Part shown: one piece after another, positions 43,002-50,952 of the stretch
Layout of the letters: each line of letters begins with the position of its first letter
Numbering within the stretch: the stretch's first letter is position 1
Assembly: GCF_033546935.1 (NCBI RefSeq)
Contig: NZ_CP137854.1
Span: 3,968,001-4,032,000 of the forward strand
Origin: Xylophilus sp. GOD-11R
GTDB taxonomy: Bacteria; Pseudomonadota; Gammaproteobacteria; Burkholderiales; Burkholderiaceae_C
Direction: 5' to 3'
DNA length: 64,000 nt
Program-made: the position numbers and the translations under genes
Notes under the pieces: generated by a model
What the model was told of the DNA's origin: nothing
What the model saw: only the letters and a program-made list of their open reading frames with translations
Database searches by the model: none

Positions 43002-43931
43002 GTCGAAGGGGTCGGCCGGCGCCGTCGTGCCGGCGCCATACCAGAGCGTCAGCAGCTTGCGTGCGTTGGCCTGGCCCTGGTCACGGTAGTTGGTGTTGAA
43101 GGTGGCGTGCACCTGGCCGGACTGCTCTTCGAGCCGCCGGATCGCCGGCAGCATGGCGCGCAGTTCGGTGTCGTTGTAGACGTAGTTGAAGCGGCCCGAC
43201 GACGCGCCCGATGCGCTGTTCCAGGCCGACACGTTGCGCCCGTGCAGCCGCACGATGGCGAGCTCGGGATGCGTCGCCTCCCACACCGCCGGCACGCTGT
43301 TGGAAAAGTCGCCCTGCGGCGCGTCGACCACCACGTTGACCACTTCCAGCTGCCGCAACATCGCCAGCGTGCGCCGCGCCTGCGGCCCCTCGAACCAGCT
43401 GCGGTGGCGAAACTCGAAGGCCACGGTAGCGCCGGCCATCATGTCCACGCAATGCTCCAGATGCGTCTCCACCTCCGCGCCCGGCCGCACCGAGGGCGCG
43501 AACTGGAACAGCACCGCGCCGAGCTTGCCCGCCGCCTGCAGGGGATGCAGCGCGGTGCGCATGCGCCACCACAGCTCCTGCCGCACCTCGGCTGGCATGT
43601 CGCGCCAGTGCACCGTGTCGCGGGTGCCGACCTGCGAGCGCAGCTCGCGCGGCAGGGCCGACAACGGCACGTCGTGGCCGGTGAAGGCTCGAAACGCCTT
43701 GATGTCGAACACGAAGCCCGGCGGCGTGCGCTCGGCCCACAGCTGCGCGTTGCCGGCGTGGGGCAGGCCGTAGAAAGTGGAGTCGACCTCCACCATCGGA
43801 AACCGCGAGGCGTAGAAGCGCAGCCGCTGCTCGGCGGTGTGCACGTCGAGCGGATAGAAGAGCCCCGGCGTGAGCAGGGTGGGGTCGGTCCAGGAGGCGG
43901 AACCGGCGAGCAGGGTCATTGGCACATCCAT
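42984..43931 (-). CDS. DUF72 family protein
   Basis: A 315-residue soluble TIM-barrel protein of the DUF72 family (YecE-like). Characteristic pieces are the start of the barrel (GSASWTD), FYGLP with VEVDSTFY, FDIKAFRAFTGH, VAFEFRHRSWF and the C-terminal FNTNYRDQGQANA. The function is not known. It converges with the DUF2272 gene, overlapping 18 bp, and is divergent from the second importer. ATG 43931 and ATG 43919 are both possible starts. Confidence 0.9.
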   Translation of the reverse strand: MDVPMTLLAGSASWTDPTLLTPGLFYPLDVHTAEQRLRFYASRFPMVEVDSTFYGLPHAGNAQLWAERTPPGFVFDIKAFRAFTGHDVPLSALPRELRSQVGTRDTVHWRDMPAEVRQELWWRMRTALHPLQAAGKLGAVLFQFAPSVRPGAEVETHLEHCVDMMAGATVAFEFRHRSWFEGPQARRTLAMLRQLEVVNVVVDAPQGDFSNSVPAVWEATHPELAIVRLHGRNVSAWNSASGASSGRFNYVYNDTELRAMLPAIRRLEEQSGQVHATFNTNYRDQGQANARKLLTLWYGAGTTAPADPFDLSDLH

Positions 43932-44015
43932 TGCTTTGTACGTACCGGGCGTCTAAGAGGCTGGGCGGGTACGGTGCATGTCGCACCGCGCGGTTGCACA
44001 GTACGAGCGAGACGT

Positions 44016-45038
44016 ATGGTGAAAAGGGTGTTATGGCATGAATTGAAACGCAAGATCAATCTTGCCCTGGCGGCGTCTGCCTGCGTGTTGGGAGCCTGGC
44101 TTCCCCAGGTGGCACAAGCCAAGGAAAAGATCGTGTTTCTCACGGGCTGGACAGCCCAGGCCGACTACGGCGGCTTCTACCAGGCCGTAGCCGAGGGCCT
44201 CTACGACAAGTACGGCGTCACCGTCGAACTGCGTGAGGGCGGCCCCGGTATCAATGCTTCCCAACTGCTCGCGGCCAAGGCGGTCGACTTCGCCCTGGTG
44301 CAGTCGAACGACGCGGTGGTCAACCTGCGCCGTGCCGGTGCACCGGTGACCGCGGTGGCCGCCTTCGCGCAGAAGAACCAGCAGACACTCATCACGCACA
44401 AGGGCAACGGCATCGCCTCGCTGGCCGACATGAAGGGCAAGCCCGTCATGATCTCCACCGGGTCGGCCACCACCTTCTGGCCGTGGCTGCGCGCCAAGTA
44501 CGGCTTCAGCGATACGCAGATCCGCAAGTTCGCCTTCAGCCTGGCGCCCTTCCTGTCGGACCCCACGGCCATCCAGCAGGGCTTCGTCACCTCCACGGAA
44601 TACCTGGCCGCGCAACAGAAGGCCGAGACCACCTCGTTCCTGCTGGCCGACTACGGCTATGCCAGCTACGGCGTGCTGCTGGTGGTGCCGGAGGAGTGGA
44701 TCAAGACCAAGCCCGCCGCCGTGCAGGCTTTCGTCGACGCCACGGCCGAGGGCTGGCAGCGCTTTCTCTACGGCAACCCGGAGCCCGCGATGGCGCTGAT
44801 CAAGCAGCGCGATCCGCAGATGACCGACGGGCTGCTGAAGTTCGCGCGGGAGCGTCTGCTGTCGATGAACATCGTCGCCGACGCCACCACCGCCAAGCTG
44901 GGCATCGGTGCCATGTCGGACCAGCGCTGGGCCGACCACATGAACGTGCTGGTGCAGGAGGGCGTGTTCCCCGCCGGCACCGACACCAAGGGCGCCTACA
45001 CGCTGCAGTTCGTCAACCGCGGGCCCTCGCCCAGGTAA
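44016..45038 (+). CDS. NMT1/THI5-like ABC transporter substrate-binding protein (second importer)
   Basis: A 340-residue exported protein (signal ending VAQA-KE). Its mature start, KIVFLTGWTAQADYGGFYQAVAEG, and GPGINASQLLAAKAVDFALVQ are typical of THI5-like pyrimidine-precursor and aromatic-compound binding proteins. It heads a seven-gene run with two Rieske oxygenases, permease, ATPase, hydrolase and reductase, so it probably recruits the compound those enzymes attack. ATG 44016 or GTG 44019 are the candidate starts. Confidence 0.9.
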   Translation: MVKRVLWHELKRKINLALAASACVLGAWLPQVAQAKEKIVFLTGWTAQADYGGFYQAVAEGLYDKYGVTVELREGGPGINASQLLAAKAVDFALVQSNDAVVNLRRAGAPVTAVAAFAQKNQQTLITHKGNGIASLADMKGKPVMISTGSATTFWPWLRAKYGFSDTQIRKFAFSLAPFLSDPTAIQQGFVTSTEYLAAQQKAETTSFLLADYGYASYGVLLVVPEEWIKTKPAAVQAFVDATAEGWQRFLYGNPEPAMALIKQRDPQMTDGLLKFARERLLSMNIVADATTAKLGIGAMSDQRWADHMNVLVQEGVFPAGTDTKGAYTLQFVNRGPSPR

Positions 45039-45058
45039 GGCCGGCCCGACGACCACCG

Positions 45059-45078
45059 GCGCGGCCTCCGGGCCGCGC
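45059..45078 (+). other. Hairpin between binding-protein and Rieske genes
   Basis: An 8-bp perfect stem GCGCGGCC/GGCCGCGC with a TCCG tetraloop lies 20 bp after the binding-protein stop. A six-T run follows 11 bp later (45090-45095), too far for a standard terminator. It could stabilise the upstream mRNA or attenuate read-through. Confidence 0.5.
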
Positions 45079-45182
45079 GATTCGCCTCCTTTTTTCCTGT
45101 TCATCGCAGGCCGTGACAGCACCGATCGCCGCGCAGCGCGGCCTCGGGCGCACGCGCCCGCACGTCCCCACGAGATACCAAT

Positions 45183-46235
45183 ATGCTTCAGACCGCCCAC
45201 CCCGTACTGCGCCGCTTCTGGTACCCGCTGATGCCGGTCGCCCGCCTCGACGCCGGCCCGCAGCCCTTCACCCTGCTCAACACCGAAATCGTCGTCTGGC
45301 GTTCCGCCGACGGCAGTCTGGGCGCCGTGCGCGACCGCTGCTGCCACCGCTCGGCCAAGCTCTCGCGCGGCTATGTCGAGGGCAACTGCATCACCTGCGC
45401 CTACCACGGCTGGGCCTACGGCGCCGATGGCCAGGTGATGCGCATCCCGCAGGCCGCGCCCGAGCAGCAGGGCAAGCCCACCGGCCTGTCGATCGACTCC
45501 TACCACGTGGCCGAGCGCTACGGCCATGTCTGGGTGGCGCTGGAAGATCCGCTCTCGCCCATCCCCGAACTGCCGGAAGCCAATGACGCCAGCCTGCGCC
45601 GGCTCGACCAGTTCTGCGAGGTCTGGCAGTGCGCCTCGATGCGGGTCATGGAGAACTCGTTCGACACCTCGCACATCGCCTTCACCCATCGCCATTCGTT
45701 CGGCGACATCACCGACGTGGTGCAGGAGGCGCTGCATTTCGAGGAGACCGAACAGGGCTTCGACGTGGCCGAGCGCAGCCACCGCGCCATGAACCGTACC
45801 GGCGCGGCCGAAGCCCTGCGGGTGGAAGGCGAGATGACCCAGCGCACCCAGACGGCGCAGTGGTTCATGCCCTTCTCGCGCCGCCTGGCGATCCGCTACC
45901 CATCGGGCCTGCAGTGCACCTTCTTCACCGGCGCCACGCCGATCGACGACAAGAGCTGCATGCTGGTGCAGTTCTGCTTTCGCAGCGACACCGAGGAAGA
46001 GGTCAGCTTCGAGGCCGCCACCGCCTACGACCGGATCATCGTGGACGAGGACCGGGTGATCCTGGAAAGCATGGAATACGACGTTCCGCTGGTGCCCACC
46101 CGCGAGGAAGAGATCGCCATGCGCTCCGACCGGCCCGGCCTCACCATCCGCCGCCGCATGCGCGAGCTGCTCGCCGCCCATGGCGAGACCGAAAGCCGTC
46201 TGCGCCCCGAGTTGCAGATCGCCGTCGCGCGATAA
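45183..46235 (+). CDS. Rieske non-heme iron oxygenase, catalytic component (first of pair)
   Basis: A 350-residue enzyme. The Rieske cluster ligands are Cys53-Cys-His55 and Cys72-x2-His75 (AYHGW). The mononuclear iron site is in ENSFDTSHIAFTH (Asp161, His164, His169). Length and a single alpha subunit place it with VanA/TsaM/NdmA-type O- or N-demethylases and hydroxylases, not with the alpha-beta dioxygenases. It needs the reductase at 49929. The next gene is a paralogue, starting 11 bp after its stop. The substrate is unknown; NdmA-like N-terminal pattern (LRxFWxP then CxHRSAKLS) hints at an N-methyl or N-heterocyclic compound. Confidence 0.9.
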   Translation: MLQTAHPVLRRFWYPLMPVARLDAGPQPFTLLNTEIVVWRSADGSLGAVRDRCCHRSAKLSRGYVEGNCITCAYHGWAYGADGQVMRIPQAAPEQQGKPTGLSIDSYHVAERYGHVWVALEDPLSPIPELPEANDASLRRLDQFCEVWQCASMRVMENSFDTSHIAFTHRHSFGDITDVVQEALHFEETEQGFDVAERSHRAMNRTGAAEALRVEGEMTQRTQTAQWFMPFSRRLAIRYPSGLQCTFFTGATPIDDKSCMLVQFCFRSDTEEEVSFEAATAYDRIIVDEDRVILESMEYDVPLVPTREEEIAMRSDRPGLTIRRRMRELLAAHGETESRLRPELQIAVAR

Positions 46236-46246
46236 GGAGCCGCGCC

Positions 46247-47338
46247 ATGCTGATCACCCGACAGACGGCGCTGCGCCGCTTCTGGTACCCGGTCATGCCG
46301 GCCGCCGTGCTCGACGACGGCGGACTGCATCCCTTCACCCTGCTGGGCGAGCCGATCGTGCTCTGGCGCGCCGCCAACGGCGAGCCGGCCTGCCTGCGCG
46401 ACCGCTGCTGCCACCGCACCGCGCGGCTGTCGCTCGGTTTTCTGGAGGGCGACGACGTGGTCTGCGGCTACCACGGCTGGACCTTCTCGCCCGAGGGCCG
46501 CTGCGTGCGCGTCCCGCAGCAGCCGGCCGGAACCCCCATCGCGGCCAATGCCTGCGTGCCGGCCTACCGGGTGCAGGAGCGCTACGGCTACGTGTGGGTG
46601 ACGCTCGCCGCGCCCGGCCAGGAGCCGCTGGCCGACCTGCCCGATCTGCCGCAGGACGCCGACCCGGCGTTTCGCCGCATCGACGAATTCCACGAGGAAT
46701 GGGGCATCGGCGCGCTGCGGCTCATGGAGAATTCCTTCGACAACGCACACGTGGCCTATGTGCACCGCGCCACCTTCGGCGATGTGCAGGACCCGCGACC
46801 CAACCTCTACCGGATCACCGCGCAGGGCAAGTACGGCTTCGAGGCGACCACGCATTACCGCGTGGTGGTGCGCGGAGAAACCGCCCAGCGCGCCATCGGC
46901 AGCGACGAGGCCGAAACGGTGCGCGAGCAGACCTCCGCCTGGTTCATGCCCTTCGTGCGGCGCACCGGCATCCGCTACCCGAACGGGCTGGCGCACGTCA
47001 TCGTGACCTGCGCCACGCCCATCGACGACCGGCGCTCGATGATCCTGCAGTGGGTCTACCGCAACGACACCGAGCAGGAGGCGAGCGCGGCCAGCGTGAT
47101 CGCCTTCGACCGCGCGGTGACGCTGGAGGACAAGGCGATCCTGGAGAGCTGCGACCCCGACGTGCCGCTGGCCGTGGTCGATGGCGAAGAGCTGCACATG
47201 GCCTCCGACCGGCCCGGCCTGGTGATGCGCGGCATGTTCATGTCGTTGCTGGCCGAGGCGGGCGAGACCGAGCAGCGCGCACCTTCGCCCTGGGCACCGG
47301 TGACGCCGCCGCGTGCCGTCGAGCAACAACCCGCCTGA
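46247..47338 (+). CDS. Rieske non-heme iron oxygenase, catalytic component (second of pair)
   Basis: A 363-residue paralogue of the preceding protein, sharing the opening ALRRFWYPVMP and the site motifs: Cys54-Cys-His56 and Cys73-x2-His76 for the Rieske cluster, ENSFDNAHVAYVH for the iron. Both centres are intact, so it is probably a second active enzyme of different regiospecificity or the partner in a mixed oligomer, not an inactive copy. An AAGGAGC ribosome site precedes ATG 46247. Eight bases separate it from the permease gene. Confidence 0.9.
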   Translation: MLITRQTALRRFWYPVMPAAVLDDGGLHPFTLLGEPIVLWRAANGEPACLRDRCCHRTARLSLGFLEGDDVVCGYHGWTFSPEGRCVRVPQQPAGTPIAANACVPAYRVQERYGYVWVTLAAPGQEPLADLPDLPQDADPAFRRIDEFHEEWGIGALRLMENSFDNAHVAYVHRATFGDVQDPRPNLYRITAQGKYGFEATTHYRVVVRGETAQRAIGSDEAETVREQTSAWFMPFVRRTGIRYPNGLAHVIVTCATPIDDRRSMILQWVYRNDTEQEASAASVIAFDRAVTLEDKAILESCDPDVPLAVVDGEELHMASDRPGLVMRGMFMSLLAEAGETEQRAPSPWAPVTPPRAVEQQPA

Positions 47339-47346
47339 AAGACCCC

Positions 47347-48204
47347 ATGGCCGCCAATCCGCTATCGCTCGGCACCGTCCGCGCGGCCCCTGCAGCTGCG
47401 CTGCCGCCCTCCCTGCGCAGTCGCCTGCGACCCTCGACCTGGCTGCCGCTGGCGGCCGGCGCGCTCGCGCTGGCGGCCTGGGAGGCACTGGTGCGCGCGC
47501 TGCACATCGCCCCCTTCGTGCTGCCCGCGCCCAGCGCCATCGCCGCCGCCTTCTGGGCCGACAGCACCGGCCTGCTGTGGAGCCTGGCCAACACCGCCGC
47601 CGTCACGCTCGGCGCCTTCGCGCTGGCGCTGGCCAGCGGGTTGCTGGCCGGGGTGCTGATCGCACAGAACCGCACGGTGGAGATGACGCTGTGGCCGTAC
47701 GCCATCGTGATGCAGGTCACGCCAGTGGTGGCCATCGCACCCATCGTGATGATCTGGGTGGGGCTCGACCGCGTCTGGCTGGCGCTGCTGATCCTGGCCT
47801 GGCTGGTGGCCTTCTTTCCGATCCTGGCCAACACCGTGGCCGGGTTGAAATCGGTCGACCGGGGACTTTCGGAGCTGTTCAGCCTCTACCGCACCTCGCG
47901 CTGGAAGCGGTTCCGCTACCTGCAGCTGCCGGCCGCCCTGCCCTACGTGCTGACCGGCGCGCGCATTTCGTCGGGTCTGGCCGTGATCGGCGCGGTGGTC
48001 GCCGAATTCGTCGCCGGCAGCGGCACCGCGCGCGGCCTGGGCTGGGCGATCGTGGAGAGCGGCAGCATGCTCAACGTGCCGCGCATGTTCGCCGCGCTGG
48101 TGCTGCTGTCGCTCTTTGGCGTGGCGGTGTGGGGCGTGACCACGCTGGTGCAGAAACGGCTGCTGGCTCACTGGCACGAGAGCGAAACCGTGCACGAGCA
48201 CTGA
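47347..48204 (+). CDS. ABC transporter permease (second importer)
   Basis: A 285-residue inner-membrane protein with about six TM helices. The EAA coupling loop (YRTSRWKRFRYLQLPAALPY) is clear and the N-terminal 40 residues are a cytosolic extension. It belongs to the NitT/TauT family with the THI5-like binding protein at 44016. The start is ATG 47347, 8 bp after the Rieske gene. Confidence 0.93.
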   Translation: MAANPLSLGTVRAAPAAALPPSLRSRLRPSTWLPLAAGALALAAWEALVRALHIAPFVLPAPSAIAAAFWADSTGLLWSLANTAAVTLGAFALALASGLLAGVLIAQNRTVEMTLWPYAIVMQVTPVVAIAPIVMIWVGLDRVWLALLILAWLVAFFPILANTVAGLKSVDRGLSELFSLYRTSRWKRFRYLQLPAALPYVLTGARISSGLAVIGAVVAEFVAGSGTARGLGWAIVESGSMLNVPRMFAALVLLSLFGVAVWGVTTLVQKRLLAHWHESETVHEH

Positions 48205-48223
48205 GCCGGGAAAACCATCCGCC

Positions 48224-49003
48224 ATGACATCTGCTGTTTATTCCGACAACGCCCTGGCTTGCCTGCGCGGCATCGGCAAGACCTTTCCCGGCGCCCGGGC
48301 GCCTGCGCTGCGCGACATCGATCTCGACATCGATCCCGGCGACTTCCTCTGCCTGCTCGGCCCCTCGGGTTGCGGCAAGTCGACCCTGCTGCGGCTGCTG
48401 GCCGGCCTCACACCGCCGGACGCCGGCGCCCTGCGCTGGGGCGGCGACGGCCAGCGCCCGGAGATCGGCTTCGTCTTCCAGGACGCCACGCTCATGCCCT
48501 GGGCCAGCGTGGCCGACAACGTCTACCTGCCCTTTCAGCTGAAGGACGTGCCACGCCCCCAGGTGGCCGGCGCCATCGACGAAGCGTTGGCGCTGGTCGG
48601 CCTGCGCGACGCGGCCGACGCCTATCCGCGCCAGCTCTCCGGCGGCATGCGCATGCGCGTCTCCATCGCCCGCGCGCTGGTCACCCGGCCGCGCCTGCTG
48701 CTGATGGACGAGCCCTTCGCCGCGCTCGACGAGATCACCCGCAACCGGCTCAACCAGGACCTCGCCGCGCTGTGGCGGCAGCTCGGCTGCACCGTCGTCT
48801 TCGTGACCCACAGCGTGATCGAAAGCGTGCAGCTGGCCAGCCGCATCGTGGTGATGGCCGCGCGGCCGGGCCGCATCGTGGGCGAGTTGCGCGGACTGGC
48901 CGACCGCCGCCAGACCACGCTGCCCGGCCTCACCGCGGCCGCCGCCGCGCAGAGCCAACGGGTGTCGGCCCTGCTCGACCAGGCCATGGGAGTCGCGGCA
49001 TGA
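48224..49003 (+). CDS. ABC transporter ATP-binding protein (second importer)
   Basis: A 259-residue ATPase with Walker A GPSGCGKST, Q-loop VFQDATLMPW, signature LSGGMRMR, Walker B LLLMDEPFAALDE and switch His in VTHSVIES. It completes the importer; the stop overlaps the ATG of the hydrolase gene (CATGA), so the two are coupled. Confidence 0.95.
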   Translation: MTSAVYSDNALACLRGIGKTFPGARAPALRDIDLDIDPGDFLCLLGPSGCGKSTLLRLLAGLTPPDAGALRWGGDGQRPEIGFVFQDATLMPWASVADNVYLPFQLKDVPRPQVAGAIDEALALVGLRDAADAYPRQLSGGMRMRVSIARALVTRPRLLLMDEPFAALDEITRNRLNQDLAALWRQLGCTVVFVTHSVIESVQLASRIVVMAARPGRIVGELRGLADRRQTTLPGLTAAAAAQSQRVSALLDQAMGVAA

Positions 49004-49932
49004 CGACCTCGCTCGACACCACCACGCTCGACACGGACGCCATCGACCAGGCCACGCTCGACCGCCTGCTCGACCAGCGCGTGTGGGCGCGCGACATGGA
49101 CGCCGCCCTCGCCCGCTACGCCCGGGCCAGCGCCGCTTTGCGCACGCGCCTGCCGCACCGCGCCGACATCGCCTACGGCCCGGATGCCGCGCAACGGCTG
49201 GACTGGTACGCGCCGCAGCCGGCGTCGCCCGGCGAGGCCAGCGAGCCCGCCCCGATCGTCGTCTTCGTGCACGGCGGCGCCTGGCGCTCCGGCAGCAAGC
49301 AAACCAACAGCTTCGCGGCAGAGACCGTGGTGCAAGCCGGCGCGCATTTCGTGCCGATCGACTTCGCGCCTTGCCCCGACGTCACCCTGGCCGCCATGGC
49401 CGCCCAGGTGCGCCAGGCCATCGCCTGGGTGCATCGCCATGCGGCGGACTACGGCGGCGACGGCCGGCGGCTGGTGCTGGCCGGCCACTCGTCCGGATCG
49501 CACCTGCTGGCGCTGGCCTTGGCGGCGGACTGGCGCGCCGAGTTCGGGCTGGACCCCGACTTCCTTCGTGCGGCCATCTGCTCCAGCGGCTTCTACGACC
49601 TGGAACCCGTCGCCCGCAGCGCCCGCAATGCCTACCTGCGGCTGGACGCGTCGCAAGCCTTGGCGCTGAGCCCGATCCGCCACATGGACCGCATCGCCTG
49701 CCCGGTCTTCGTCGGCACCGGCGAACAGGACAACGCGCTGATGCAGCTCCAGGCCGATGCCTTCGCCACGGCCCTGGCCGGTCGCGGCCTGCTCATGGAC
49801 CGCCGCACCGCACCTGGCCTCGACCATTTCGAGGTGGCTGAAAGCTATGCGACCTCCGACGGCATGCTCGCGCGGGCGGTCCACGCCGCCCTGCGCCTGG
49901 CGAGTCCAAACGCCACGGAGGCCGGCCGATGA
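49000..49932 (+). CDS. Alpha/beta hydrolase, carboxylesterase/kynurenine formamidase-like
   Basis: A 310-residue cytosolic hydrolase. The oxyanion motif HGGAW and nucleophile GHSSGSH are those of the hormone-sensitive-lipase and kynurenine-formamidase group; a late Asp (GTGEQDN) and His (GLDHFEV) complete the triad. Placed between importer and reductase genes, it may open an amide or ester generated by the Rieske enzymes. ATG 49000 overlaps the ATPase stop; its own stop overlaps the reductase start by 4 bp. Confidence 0.85.
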   Translation: MTTSLDTTTLDTDAIDQATLDRLLDQRVWARDMDAALARYARASAALRTRLPHRADIAYGPDAAQRLDWYAPQPASPGEASEPAPIVVFVHGGAWRSGSKQTNSFAAETVVQAGAHFVPIDFAPCPDVTLAAMAAQVRQAIAWVHRHAADYGGDGRRLVLAGHSSGSHLLALALAADWRAEFGLDPDFLRAAICSSGFYDLEPVARSARNAYLRLDASQALALSPIRHMDRIACPVFVGTGEQDNALMQLQADAFATALAGRGLLMDRRTAPGLDHFEVAESYATSDGMLARAVHAALRLASPNATEAGR

Positions 49933-50903
49933 CGCTCGATGCCATCGTCTCCGCCGCCACCGTGTTGCCCGGCCGCGTGCTGCACCTGCGGCTGCGCTCC
50001 CGCGACGGCTCGCCGCTGCCGCGCTTCGAGCCCGGCGCGCATGTCGACGTGCACCTGGGCACGCAACTGGTGCGGCAGTACTCGCTGTGCGGCGATCCGG
50101 AAGACGACTCCGAATACCAGCTCGCCATCCTGCTGGCCGAAGGCTCGCGCGGCGGCTCGCTCGCCGCGCACGGCAGCGCCGCGCCCGGTGCGCCATGGAC
50201 GCTGGGCGTGCCGCGCAACCTGTTTCCGCTGGCCGACGGCCGCAGCGGGGCGATCCTGCTGGCCGGCGGCATCGGCATCACGCCGCTGCTGTCGATGGCC
50301 TGGCGGCTGCATCGGTCGGGGCGTCCGTTCCGACTGCATTACGCGGTGCGGCGTCGCGCCGATGCCGCGTTCGCCGACCTGCTGCAGGGCACGCCTTTCG
50401 CCGACCGGGTGATCATCTACGCCGACGACGATCTCGCGCCGCTTCCACGGCTGGACTTCGCCGCCGCGATCGGCGCGCCGCGTGCCGACACCCACGTCTA
50501 CGCCTGCGGGCCGTCCGGCTTCATGGCGGCGGCGCAAGCCGGTGCCGCGCGCCTCGGCTGGCCGGCAGCGCACTACCACCAGGAGCATTTCCAGGCCGGG
50601 CCGGACGACGCGGACGCGGCGGAAGCGGCCGGCGACCGCCCCTTCACCGTCTGCGCCGCCCGCAGCGGCGTGACCGTGGAAATACCGGTCGGCCGCAGCA
50701 TCTCCGACGTATTGAAAGGCGTGGGCGTCACCGTGTGGACCTCGTGCGAACAGGGCGTGTGCGGCACTTGCCTCACGCCGCTGCTCGAAGGCGAGGCCGA
50801 CCACCGCGACCGCTACCAGACCAGCGCCGAAATGGCCGCGCAGACCCAGGTCGCCTTGTGTTGTTCGCGCGCTCGATCCCCGACCCTGGTGCTGGATTTA
50901 TAG
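49929..50903 (+). CDS. Phthalate dioxygenase reductase-type ferredoxin/FMN/NAD reductase (VanB-like)
   Basis: A 324-residue reductase in the IA order: N-terminal FMN-binding barrel (RQYSLCGDP), NAD-binding module (LLAGGIGITPLLSMAW, ACGPSGFM) and a C-terminal 2Fe-2S domain (CEQGVCGTC plus a later Cys in CCSRA). It passes electrons from NADH to the Rieske oxygenases two and more genes upstream. The start overlaps the hydrolase stop by 4 bp. It ends the catabolic run; a helicase gene starts 49 bp later. Confidence 0.92.
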   Translation: MTLDAIVSAATVLPGRVLHLRLRSRDGSPLPRFEPGAHVDVHLGTQLVRQYSLCGDPEDDSEYQLAILLAEGSRGGSLAAHGSAAPGAPWTLGVPRNLFPLADGRSGAILLAGGIGITPLLSMAWRLHRSGRPFRLHYAVRRRADAAFADLLQGTPFADRVIIYADDDLAPLPRLDFAAAIGAPRADTHVYACGPSGFMAAAQAGAARLGWPAAHYHQEHFQAGPDDADAAEAAGDRPFTVCAARSGVTVEIPVGRSISDVLKGVGVTVWTSCEQGVCGTCLTPLLEGEADHRDRYQTSAEMAAQTQVALCCSRARSPTLVLDL

Positions 50904-50952
50904 GCAACTTCGATCTGGACGGATATACAGTAGCGGGTTCACCGAATCCGCC

